Source: Acidobacteriota bacterium (GTDB lineage: Bacteria; Acidobacteriota; Terriglobia; Terriglobales; Acidobacteriaceae). Taken from it: 13,907 nt of DNA. The stretch's first letter is position 1, and every line of letters starts with the position of its first letter. Positions 6,519-13,635 of this stretch are shown here, in pieces. Made by a program: the position numbers and the translations under genes. A model generated the notes under the pieces. It worked only from the letters and a program-made list of their open reading frames with translations, searched no databases and was not told where the DNA came from. Where the stretch lies: contig JAJXXN010000212.1 in the NCBI GenBank assembly GCA_021781075.1, positions 1-13,907 of the forward strand. Reading direction: 5' to 3'.

Positions 6519-7919
6519 ATGAACTATCCATTCTGGAACATTCCCTATCTTGGGTCGGGCTGGGTGATCGGCATCATCGCCATCTTCCATGTGATGATCA
6601 GCCAATTTGCGGTCGGGGGCGGGCTCTACCTGCCAATGGCCGAGCGCAAGGCGCTCAAGGAAGGCCGCGAAGATTGGCTGAAGCAGCTTCAGGTCCACTC
6701 AAAATTCTTTCTGACCATCACCGGCGTCTATGGCACGGTCTCGGGCGTGGGCATCTGGTTCGCCATCGGCCTAACGCATCCCGAGGCCACCAGCACGCTG
6801 ATCCACAACTTCGTCTTCGGCTGGGCCATGGAGTGGGCCTTCTTCCTGGTCGAACTGGCCACGGCGGCCGTCTACTACTACACCTGGGGCAAGATCGACC
6901 GCAAGCTGCACCTGACGGTGGGCTGGGTCTATGCCGGTGCATCGGCGGCCACGCTGATCATCATCAACGGCATTCTCACCTTCATGCTGGCGCCCGGCGA
7001 CACATGGCTTTCCGTGGCCGGCACGGGCAAGGAGGCGAGCGTTTTCTGGCATGCCTTTTTCAACCCGACCTACTGGCCCAGCCTCTTCATGCGCACCGCT
7101 GTCTGCCTGGCGCTGGCCGGCATCTGGGCGCTCATCACCTCCAGCATGATTGACGGCGATGAAAAGCCCGCGCTCAAGACCACCATCGTCCAGTGGAGCG
7201 TCAAGTGGCCGATGGCCTCCTTTGTCATCATGCCCTTTGCCATGATCTGGTACCTGTTCATGGTGCCGTCTTCGCAGCGCGCGTTGCTCACGCTTGGCAT
7301 TGACACCATCGGCCAGGGGACGTTTTCAACCGTCACGAGGATTGTCCTGGTGGTCATCATCACCTCGGCGACGATTGTGGGCGTGGCCTACCAGCTTGGG
7401 TACAAGAACCCGCGCGATTTCAACCTCGGCACGGCCATCAGCATCCTGTTGCTGGCGCTGATGGCAACAGGCGCGGGCGAGTACTCGCGCGAGATGCTGC
7501 GCAAACCCTTCGTCGTCGGCCAGTGGATGTATTCGAATGGCGTGCGTGTCCGCGGCCCGGTGCGCAGCGTGGAGACCTACAACCGCGACGGCTACCTGAA
7601 GGACTCCATGTGGGTGTGGGGCGGTGACGCGGCCACCACTTCCAGCTACTCGCGCGGCGAGGCCATCTTCCGCGGCGAGTGCTCCAGTTGCCACACCATG
7701 GACGGCTACCGCCCCGTGCGGCAGTTGCTTGCCGGGCGCGACCAACAAAACATCACCAACTTCGTCAAGATGCTGCACGACCACAAGCCCGATTCGCCGT
7801 ACATCAAATACATGCCGCCCATGGTGGGCTCGGACCAGGACATCACCGACCTGGCCAACTACCTCAACTACCAGGTCAACCCGCCGGGAGCGGCACAGCA
7901 AACCGTGACCCGGAACTGA
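6519..7919 (+). CDS. CydA-like membrane protein fused to a C-terminal cytochrome c domain
   Basis: A 466-aa protein with about eight transmembrane helices (roughly residues 12-320) and a C-terminal single-haem c domain. H24, nine residues before GGG, matches the haem-ligating H19 region of E. coli CydA; the SKFF...G-x-x-x-G stretch, the AFFL helix with E105 and E112, NPT-x-x-P (182-186) and GEYSRE...KPF (320-331, matching AEYGRQPW near E445) also match CydA as I remember it. The position matching H186, a b558 ligand, appears to be M191 or R192. The c-type domain has C388-S-S-C391-H392 and a YMPPM segment with a probable Met axial ligand (432 or 435). AAAGGAG seven bases upstream fixes the ATG. 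It resembles the non-quinol, haem-c-bearing branches of the bd superfamily. The oxygen-reducing role is unproven; an electron-transfer-only role is the alternative. Confidence 0.85.
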   Translation: MNYPFWNIPYLGSGWVIGIIAIFHVMISQFAVGGGLYLPMAERKALKEGREDWLKQLQVHSKFFLTITGVYGTVSGVGIWFAIGLTHPEATSTLIHNFVFGWAMEWAFFLVELATAAVYYYTWGKIDRKLHLTVGWVYAGASAATLIIINGILTFMLAPGDTWLSVAGTGKEASVFWHAFFNPTYWPSLFMRTAVCLALAGIWALITSSMIDGDEKPALKTTIVQWSVKWPMASFVIMPFAMIWYLFMVPSSQRALLTLGIDTIGQGTFSTVTRIVLVVIITSATIVGVAYQLGYKNPRDFNLGTAISILLLALMATGAGEYSREMLRKPFVVGQWMYSNGVRVRGPVRSVETYNRDGYLKDSMWVWGGDAATTSSYSRGEAIFRGECSSCHTMDGYRPVRQLLAGRDQQNITNFVKMLHDHKPDSPYIKYMPPMVGSDQDITDLANYLNYQVNPPGAAQQTVTRN

Positions 7920-7943
7920 CCGCCACACTGCCTGTCGCACACG

Positions 7944-7977
7944 GCCGAAGGCCCGCTCCCTGGAGCGGGCCTTCGGC
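7944..7977. terminator. Perfect 16-bp hairpin between convergent genes
   Basis: GCCGAAGGCCCGCTCC (7944-7959) and GGAGCGGGCCTTCGGC (7962-7977) pair perfectly around a 2-nt gap (in practice a 4-nt loop). It lies 24 bases after the operon's stop codon and 22 bases past the stop of the convergent CPBP gene, so it probably terminates transcription from both sides. The T-tract is poor (TTC on +), so termination efficiency is uncertain. Confidence 0.75.
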
Positions 7978-7999
7978 TTCAACGCGGGCGGATGTGTGA

Positions 8000-8854
8000 T
8001 TACGCGGCAGCGGCTTGCGGCAACTCCGCGCGGCGGCTCCAAAAATAAATTGCCGCGGCGGTGATGGTCAGCACCAGGCCGAAGCCGAACTCTGTGGTGA
8101 TGTACTTTGCCCTGCCAACCGGCGCGGTCAATTCATCAAACACCGCCTGCACAAAAAGATTGTGGCTGGCGTGGAGCAGCGCGCAGGGCCAGAGGCTGCC
8201 GGATTTCAAACGCAGCCAGCCCATCACAAAGGCCATGGGGATGACCATGAGAGTGAAACACAAGAGCGCGTAGGCGGGCTGTGTGCCGGCATTGTAATCG
8301 GAGAACAGAAGGGCGGGATAATGCCATATGGCCCAGACCGAGCCACTGATCAGGCAGCCTGTGGTGAATCCAAAACGGGTGGCCAGGCGCGGCAGCAGAA
8401 AACCGCGCCAGCCGATCTCCTCGCCGGTGGCATTGAGCAGGCTGAGTGGAATGCCCAGCGTCGCAAGCGCGAGAATGCCCACTATCGCCGCGGCATCGGG
8501 ATTGGACATGTGGAACAACTTTACAAAGGCCGCGGAGAATTGTCGGCTGGTGAATGACCCGCGCACAAAGAGCCAGCAGCCGGCATACACAGGGAGGGTG
8601 TACAACACGGGCAAGAAATATCCCCAGGCGAGGGTGCGGCCGGTGCGAATGCGCCAGCCCAGGTTTTTGAAGCTCCCCTTGAAAAAAAGGCCAGCGGCAA
8701 ATGCGGCCAGTGCTGGGCACCACATCACCCCGCGCACCGCCCACCCGTGGTAGGCCGCAACGTGCCCGGTGTGGATCATCAGGTAATAGGGCAGGGAGCT
8801 GAAGGCAAAAACCAGCACGAGGAAAACGAGGATCTCTTTGTTGAGCTTTTGCAT
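8000..8854 (-). CDS. CPBP-family intramembrane metalloprotease (Abi/Rce1-like)
   Basis: A 284-aa membrane protein with about seven to eight hydrophobic helices. The conserved CPBP motifs are present in order: E145-E146-x-x-x-R150 (GEEIGWRGFLLP), then WAIWH178 of the F/W-x-x-x-H motif, then H228-A-S-H231-N232. These form the glutamate/histidine active site of Rce1-like proteases in the membrane. In bacteria such proteins are linked to peptide processing, bacteriocin self-immunity or signalling; no bacteriocin gene is visible here, so the substrate is unknown. The ATG at 8854 has no clear Shine-Dalgarno. The gene lies 62 bases downstream of the secreted-protein gene on the same strand and may be the last of the kinase/regulator transcript, or have its own promoter. 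Confidence 0.9.
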   Translation of the reverse strand: MQKLNKEILVFLVLVFAFSSLPYYLMIHTGHVAAYHGWAVRGVMWCPALAAFAAGLFFKGSFKNLGWRIRTGRTLAWGYFLPVLYTLPVYAGCWLFVRGSFTSRQFSAAFVKLFHMSNPDAAAIVGILALATLGIPLSLLNATGEEIGWRGFLLPRLATRFGFTTGCLISGSVWAIWHYPALLFSDYNAGTQPAYALLCFTLMVIPMAFVMGWLRLKSGSLWPCALLHASHNLFVQAVFDELTAPVGRAKYITTEFGFGLVLTITAAAIYFWSRRAELPQAAAA

Positions 8855-8916
8855 GGTGGGGTGATTCTAACAAGCACCCTTGTCGTTGTGGCGGAAATCT
8901 TTTGCGGAGGCGCGCA

Positions 8917-9447
8917 TTACTCCAGCACGTACGGCATTTCAAAACGGCCGATTTGGATGATGCCCTTGTCGGCGGGCGGCCAGATGCGGAAGCTTTCCAC
9001 GCGTCCCGTGCCGGGGATGCGATGGGCCTCGACGGTGCCATCCAGCGTGCCGTTGGTGGCGTCGTGGAAATGCACGTTCAAGACCTCACCGGCGCGCTCC
9101 CAGCCTACGGCGTAGTTGCCGGCCTTGAGGCGCAGGCCGCCGATTTTGATGGGGTTCTGGACGACCAGGAAGTGCGAGTACTTGCCGTCGGCGGAGTAAC
9201 CGGCGGTGATGAGCAGGACGGCGGCAATGTAGGTTCCGTTGCCGTTGGTGATGCCCGTGGCGGTGCGCATCTCGGTCTCGATGTGTTCCTTTTCAACCGG
9301 CGCTCGGTCCGGCAGCAGCGCGGCAAGCTCGGACTCCGTGGCGGCGCGCCAGGGCTTTTGCGCATGGGCCTGCGCGGGAAACTGAGCGAGCACAAACAGA
9401 GTGGAAAGAAAAACAGCGCGCAGGCAAGCTGGTTTGAACTGGCTCAT
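8917..9447 (-). CDS. Secreted protein of unknown function
   Basis: A 176-aa protein I do not recognise. It has a clear signal peptide: basic N-terminus (K5, R10), hydrophobic core (VFLSTLFVLAQF) and a probable AHA|Q cleavage site at about 29/30. The mature part is short and rich in predicted beta strands (GTYIAAVLLITAGY, LKAGNYAVGWER, LNVHFHDATNGT, FRIWPP), suggesting a small beta-sandwich. It has no cysteines in the mature part and no lipobox. GGAG lies about ten bases upstream of the ATG. It is encoded between the response regulator (69-bp gap) and the CPBP protease (62-bp gap) on the same strand, so it may be co-expressed with them. Confidence 0.75.
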   Translation of the reverse strand: MSQFKPACLRAVFLSTLFVLAQFPAQAHAQKPWRAATESELAALLPDRAPVEKEHIETEMRTATGITNGNGTYIAAVLLITAGYSADGKYSHFLVVQNPIKIGGLRLKAGNYAVGWERAGEVLNVHFHDATNGTLDGTVEAHRIPGTGRVESFRIWPPADKGIIQIGRFEMPYVLE

Positions 9448-9498
9448 GGGTTGTGCTCTCCGTAATAGGGCAGATTACCGAAGTGTGCCGGGCGCCGC

Positions 9499-9516
9499 CT
9501 CCACCCAATGGTGGAG
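9499..9516 (+). terminator. Small hairpin followed by a T-run on the + strand
   Basis: CTCCACC (9499-9505) and GGTGGAG (9510-9516) form a 7-bp stem with a CAAT loop, directly followed on + by TTATTTTTT. The T-run is the complement of the final lysine codons and stop of the response regulator. On the minus strand the hairpin directly follows that stop codon but has no U-tract. It has terminator form only in the + direction, where no gene precedes it. Confidence 0.3.
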
Positions 9517-10161
9517 TTATTTTTTCTTGAGCGATTCGAGCGGGACGATGCCGCGCTGGATGGCAGCGGTTGCCGCCTGGGTGCGGTCCGTGACGCCGAG
9601 TTTCCCGAGCATGCTGTTGATGTGTGTTTTGACGGTGGCCTCGCTGATTTCCAGTTCCGAGGCGATTTCCTTGTTGCTTTTGCCGCGGACAATCTGTTCG
9701 AGGACGTCGAGTTCGCGGTGTGTGAGCTCTTCGGTACCCATGCGCTCGGCGAGTTTTTCCGCAATGACGGCGGGAATGTGGGATTTGCCGCCATGCACGG
9801 TGCGGATGGTGGCGATAAGCTCCTCACTGGTCATGCCCTTGAGCAGGTAGGCGCGGGCGCCGGCCTGCAGGGCGCGGTAAATGTCCTCGTCGCCGTCGTA
9901 GGTGGTGAGCACAATGAAGCGGGCGTGCGGGGTCTCCATGCGGATGCGCTCGATGACCTCGACGCCGGAGAGCCGCGGCAGGCGCAGGTCAATGAGCGTG
10001 ACCTGCGGTTGCAGCTTGCGGTACTGCGTGATGGCCTCGACGCCATCGGAGGCCTCGCCCACGACGTCCATGCCATCCACGACGCTGAGCAGGGCCTTCA
10101 GCCCCTGGCGGACTACGTGATGATCCTCGACGATCAGGATGCGGATTGGGTCTTCGTTCAC
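9517..10161 (-). CDS. NarL/FixJ-type response regulator (REC + LuxR HTH)
   Basis: A 214-aa cytoplasmic transcription regulator. The receiver domain (residues 5-120) has the acidic pair E12/D13, phosphoacceptor D58 (LIDLRLP), T86 (LTTYDG) and K108 (LLKGM). The LuxR-type DNA-binding domain (about 144-206) shows LTHRELDVL, GKSNKEIASEL and SEATVKTHINSMLGKL, the usual recognition helix. It starts with GTG at 10161, and the start overlaps the kinase stop as GTGA, so the two are translationally coupled and this regulator is the cognate partner of that kinase. It ends in three lysines. Its targets are not identifiable here; the neighbouring secreted protein and CPBP genes are candidates by position only. 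Confidence 0.95.
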   Translation of the reverse strand: MNEDPIRILIVEDHHVVRQGLKALLSVVDGMDVVGEASDGVEAITQYRKLQPQVTLIDLRLPRLSGVEVIERIRMETPHARFIVLTTYDGDEDIYRALQAGARAYLLKGMTSEELIATIRTVHGGKSHIPAVIAEKLAERMGTEELTHRELDVLEQIVRGKSNKEIASELEISEATVKTHINSMLGKLGVTDRTQAATAAIQRGIVPLESLKKK

Positions 10162-13100
10162 ACTTTTGCTCCATCACTGGGAAGTTGCACCCGCACCGTG
10201 GTGCCTTTGCCGGGAGTGCTGTTGACTCGCAATTGCGCACCAATGGAGGCTGCGCGCTCGCCCATGCCGGTGAGTCCATAATGGCCGGGTGGCGAGTGGG
10301 GATGTTGCGCGATTTCCAGGTCATCCGCCAAGACTGCGTCGATGCCACGCCCATCGTCGCGGATTTCGAGGACCACGGAGCGCGAAGCGGCAAAATAATC
10401 GAGCTCCACTTCGAGTGTACGCGCCGCGGCGTGCTTTTTGACATTTTGAATTGCCTCCTGCGCAATGCGGAGCAGTTCCCGCTCGGTCTCCGCGGCAAGT
10501 GGGCGATAGGCGCCGTGGATGCGCAGCCTGGCCTTGAGCTTTTTTGAGCTTGCTGCCTCAACGAGGCGCTGGAGTTCAACCGGCAGCGTGCGCTCGGCGG
10601 CATCCGGCGAGCGCAGCGCCCAGATGGATTGGCGCGCGTCCTCGAGCCCCTCGCGAACGTACTCGCGGAGAGTCTTGAGTTGCTCGCCTGATTTTTCAGC
10701 CTTGCCGTGGCGAATGAGCTCGGCGAGGAGCTCCAACTGGACGGAGATGCCGACGTAGCCCTGGGCGAGCGTGTCGTGGATTTCGCGCGCGATGCGGCTG
10801 CGCTCGCTCAACACGGCGCGGAACTCACGCTCCGCCTGGGCGAGCTTGCGCCGCTCATAGAGGCGGGCGGCGGCGAGGACGAGCGCGGAGAGAAGCAGCG
10901 CGACGAGGAGCCAGAAGAGGAAGGTCTGGTAGAAGTGGGGGCGGAGTTCAAAGGCAAGCGAGGCGCCCGCCAGGTTCCACACGCCGTCGTTGTTGGCCGC
11001 CTGTACGCGGAAGGTGTAATGGCCGGGCGGAATGTTGGTGTAGTAGGCGGTGCGTCGCGCGCCGGCCTCGGTCCAGTCCTTGTCGAAGCCCTCGAGCTTG
11101 TAGCGGTAGCGCAGCTTTTGCGGAGCGGTGAAGCTCAGGGCGGCATACTCGAACTCGAAGTGGGCATGGCCTGCGGCGATGCGCAAGGGTTTGTCGGGCT
11201 GCGCGCTGAACTGGTTGGCGAAGTCGTTGGCGTCGTCCACGCCCATGCGCTCCACCACCACGGGCGGCGGCAGCGTGTTGAGGCGGAAGTGCGCGGGGTC
11301 CACCTCGACAAGGCCCCTGGGTGTGGCGAACCAGAGGCGCCCGTCTTTGCCGCGCCACGCCAGGGGGTGGCTGTTCTTGGCCATCTCGCGGCTGCGCAGC
11401 CCATCGGCTGCGGTGAACTCGGTCCACCCGCTGCAGATGTTGGCCACCAACTGGCAACGCGCGATTGCGTTGGTGGTGGCGAGCCAGGTTGTGCCGGTGG
11501 CGTCATTGAGAATGGCGAGGATGGAATTGTTTTTCCCCGCGTCGTCCCTGATCGCGGAAAATCCATTGCCGTTCCACGCGCTCCAGCCGTGGCCCGCCGT
11601 CCCGGCCAGCAGGCGCCCGTCCGGCGCTAGCGCAAGCGCCGTGATAACGTCGCCGGGCAGCCCGTCGGCTTGGGTGAAATTTTTGATGCTCCCGTTTTGA
11701 AGCACGCTCAAGCCGTTGAGCGTGGCAATCCAGAGGCGCCCGTCGTTGTCGCGAAGCATGGCGCCGATAAGGTCGCTCAACAGGCCGTCGGCCTTGGTGA
11801 GCGTTTGCGTGATGTGGCCATCCTGGATGCGAGCCAGTCCACGCCGTGTCCCGGCCCAGAGCGAGCCGTCGTTGTCGGCAAGCAGCGAGCGGACAAAATC
11901 ATCGGGCAGTCCGTCAGCAGAGGTGATGGAGCGCACGACCCGGCCTTGGCGGATTTGATTGAGCCCGTCCGGTGTGCCCGCCCACAGCGACCCGTCGCGC
12001 GCGGCGGCCAGCGACAGCACGACGTTTGAGAGCAGGCCGTTCTTCGTGGTCAGGTTTTGCGCGCGGTCGTCGCGGAAAAGACTGAGCCCACCGCCATTGG
12101 TGCCCACGCAAAGCGCCCCGCTTGCGTCTTCCACCACCGTGGTGATTGCGTCGGAGCCGAGTCCGTCCTCAGTGCCAAGCACGCGGAACCGCTCATCGCG
12201 CAGCACCTCGACGCCGTTTTCCTCCGTGCCGAGCCACAGGTTGCCCTCGGCGTCTTCCGTGAGCGCCAGGATGGAGGGGCCGGGCTCGGCAGCTTCCAGT
12301 TTTCCGTTGGCCCAACGGAAAAGCCCGCGGTTGGTGCCAACCCACAGCGCGCCTTCGCGGTCTGCTTTCACCACTTGAATGCGGCTGCCGGCCAGCTCGC
12401 GCCCCACGGCGAAGCGCGCCGCAAGGCGGCCGTCGCGCAACAGCGTGAGATCCTCATTGCTTGCCAGCGCGAGAAGGCCGTTTGAAAACGATGCGAGAAA
12501 CCCAACGCGGCCATGGGGCATGGCGGAGGCGTCGGCGAGTTGATGCCACTGTGCATTGGCCTCGTAGCCATCGGCACGCATCACGCCGCCCGCGCAGGCG
12601 ATGTACAAATCGCTGGAAGTGGCCGCGACAAATGCCGGCCCCGGCAACTTGCAGGTGCCGGCCCGGGACACATTCCAGCGCCCCTCACGCCACAGGAAGG
12701 CGCCCTCGCTGGTGGCAGCCCAAAGGCGCCCGCCACGGTCAAGCGCGGCGGAGCTCAGCGCGCCGCCCGGGAGCGCGGCGAGTGTTTTGAAGTTGTCCCC
12801 GCTGAATTGCGCAATGCCAGATTCACTCCATACCCACGTCCCCGCGTTGTTTTCAAGCACCCCGCGGATGGTTCCCTCCGGCACTCCCTGCGCGGTGGTG
12901 AAGTGGATGGTCTGGTTGCCACGAATCAGCGAGAGCCCTTCGCCGGTTGCGATCCACAGCGCGCCGGAAGGTGATTCGTAAATGCCGCGGATGTCGCTGG
13001 CGGTGAAGGCGGGGCGTGTTGCGGGGCTGAGTGTGTGAAAACCATAGCCGTCGAAGCGGACCAGGCCAAGTTCGGTTCCCAGCCACAGGTAGCCGCTGCG

Positions 13101-13277
13101 CGAGGCAAGCAGGCTTTGCACGGTGTTCTGCGGCAGGCCGCTCTCCATGGTCCACGTTTGGCGGCTGAATTGGCCTGTGGGGGTGGCGGGCTCAAGGGCA
13201 ATGGCTGCCGTGGCAAGCTGCAATGCGGCGAGCAGGGCAAGCCAGCGGGAGGCACGGGTTGTGCTGTGCAGGTTCAA
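10158..13277 (-). CDS. Propeller-Y_Y_Y sensor histidine kinase (HisKA_3 type)
   Basis: A membrane sensor kinase of about 1,039 aa. A signal peptide (residues 1-28) precedes about fourteen Reg_prop-type repeats of the pattern G-x-LW-x-GT-x-x-GL-x-x-hydrophobic-x-x-G (roughly residues 60-660), enough for two seven-bladed propellers. A Y_Y_Y domain (about 705-779, with YRYKLEGFDKDW and PPGHYTFRVQA) and one transmembrane helix (about 783-805) follow. The cytoplasmic HisKA_3 domain has the phosphoacceptor H834 (REIHDTLAQG); the HATPase domain has N945 (EAIQNVKKHA), DDGRG (974-978) and GLTGMGER. It should bind an extracytoplasmic ligand and phosphorylate the downstream LuxR-type regulator. The start is uncertain: TTG at 13277 puts the signal peptide at residue 1 behind GGTGG; GTG at 13304 is an alternative. 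A farther start at 13436 adds 53 non-conserved-looking residues and is unlikely. It has no C-terminal receiver domain. Confidence 0.9.
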   Translation of the reverse strand: MNLHSTTRASRWLALLAALQLATAAIALEPATPTGQFSRQTWTMESGLPQNTVQSLLASRSGYLWLGTELGLVRFDGYGFHTLSPATRPAFTASDIRGIYESPSGALWIATGEGLSLIRGNQTIHFTTAQGVPEGTIRGVLENNAGTWVWSESGIAQFSGDNFKTLAALPGGALSSAALDRGGRLWAATSEGAFLWREGRWNVSRAGTCKLPGPAFVAATSSDLYIACAGGVMRADGYEANAQWHQLADASAMPHGRVGFLASFSNGLLALASNEDLTLLRDGRLAARFAVGRELAGSRIQVVKADREGALWVGTNRGLFRWANGKLEAAEPGPSILALTEDAEGNLWLGTEENGVEVLRDERFRVLGTEDGLGSDAITTVVEDASGALCVGTNGGGLSLFRDDRAQNLTTKNGLLSNVVLSLAAARDGSLWAGTPDGLNQIRQGRVVRSITSADGLPDDFVRSLLADNDGSLWAGTRRGLARIQDGHITQTLTKADGLLSDLIGAMLRDNDGRLWIATLNGLSVLQNGSIKNFTQADGLPGDVITALALAPDGRLLAGTAGHGWSAWNGNGFSAIRDDAGKNNSILAILNDATGTTWLATTNAIARCQLVANICSGWTEFTAADGLRSREMAKNSHPLAWRGKDGRLWFATPRGLVEVDPAHFRLNTLPPPVVVERMGVDDANDFANQFSAQPDKPLRIAAGHAHFEFEYAALSFTAPQKLRYRYKLEGFDKDWTEAGARRTAYYTNIPPGHYTFRVQAANNDGVWNLAGASLAFELRPHFYQTFLFWLLVALLLSALVLAAARLYERRKLAQAEREFRAVLSERSRIAREIHDTLAQGYVGISVQLELLAELIRHGKAEKSGEQLKTLREYVREGLEDARQSIWALRSPDAAERTLPVELQRLVEAASSKKLKARLRIHGAYRPLAAETERELLRIAQEAIQNVKKHAAARTLEVELDYFAASRSVVLEIRDDGRGIDAVLADDLEIAQHPHSPPGHYGLTGMGERAASIGAQLRVNSTPGKGTTVRVQLPSDGAKV

Positions 13278-13429
13278 GCATCCACCACGGTAGAGAATCC
13301 CCACCAGATTACTTGATGAAGCCCTTGGTGTTGCAGGTATCCCAGCCCTTGCTCCTTGGCGGCGAGACGCTGTGTGATGATGGTGCAGCATCGGTAAACA
13401 ATCAACCCTTTGATGGATTCCTTGCTCAT
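13274..13429 (-). CDS. Possible small ORF (51 codons) overlapping the kinase start
   Basis: An open frame from ATG at 13429 runs to a TGA (13276-13274) that overlaps the proposed TTG start of the kinase as TTGA, the arrangement seen in translationally coupled leader genes. The peptide (starting MSKESIKGLIVYRCC) matches nothing I know, and no good Shine-Dalgarno precedes it. A second frame in the same stretch ends SKGWDTCNTKGFIK with GC-rich third positions, so the region might instead be a decayed gene end. Low confidence that either is expressed. Confidence 0.15.
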   Translation of the reverse strand: MSKESIKGLIVYRCCTIITQRLAAKEQGLGYLQHQGLHQVIWWGFSTVVDA

Positions 13430-13508
13430 CCATCAAGGCGAAGCGGAATTTCGCGCCCCGGCCTACTCTAAGAATGTCTCCTGATTTTTTTGCACAGACT
13501 TTCTGAGG

Positions 13509-13542
13509 GGTGATGGCGAATGGGCCATCACCTTTTCTTTTT
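13509..13542 (+). terminator. Rho-independent terminator on the + strand
   Basis: GGTGATGGC (13509-13517) and GCCATCACC (13524-13532) form a perfect 9-bp stem with a 6-nt loop, followed by TTTTCTTTTT. This is a classical intrinsic terminator for + transcription, yet no convincing + strand gene lies between the kinase start and this point. Confidence 0.75.
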
Positions 13543-13554
13543 GTTGAAAGAATC

Positions 13555-13617
13555 TTTTATAAAAAGGCCCCACCCGGGCTGATTCTGTTTTCGGGGCATT
13601 CACAACCCGGGCGGGGC
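13555..13617 (-). terminator. Rho-independent terminator on the minus strand
   Basis: On the minus strand GCCCCGCCCGGGTT (13617-13604) pairs with AGCCCGGGTGGGGC (13580-13567) over 14 positions with two G-U wobbles, followed by CTTTTTATAAAAG. It lies about 19 bases past the stop of the outer-membrane-type frame at 13636, which supports that frame being the end of a real minus-strand gene. Confidence 0.7.
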
Positions 13618-13635
13618 GGCCAAAGCCTTGTCAAT

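Noticed and set aside
10707..11630. A 307-codon open frame on +
   Set aside because: Antisense shadow of the kinase Y_Y_Y/propeller region; no recognisable domain and no ribosome binding site.
13278..13436. Extension of the kinase N-terminus to 13436
   Set aside because: It would place a His/Arg/Ser-rich stretch before an otherwise perfect signal peptide; the TTG at 13277 with GGTGG upstream fits better.
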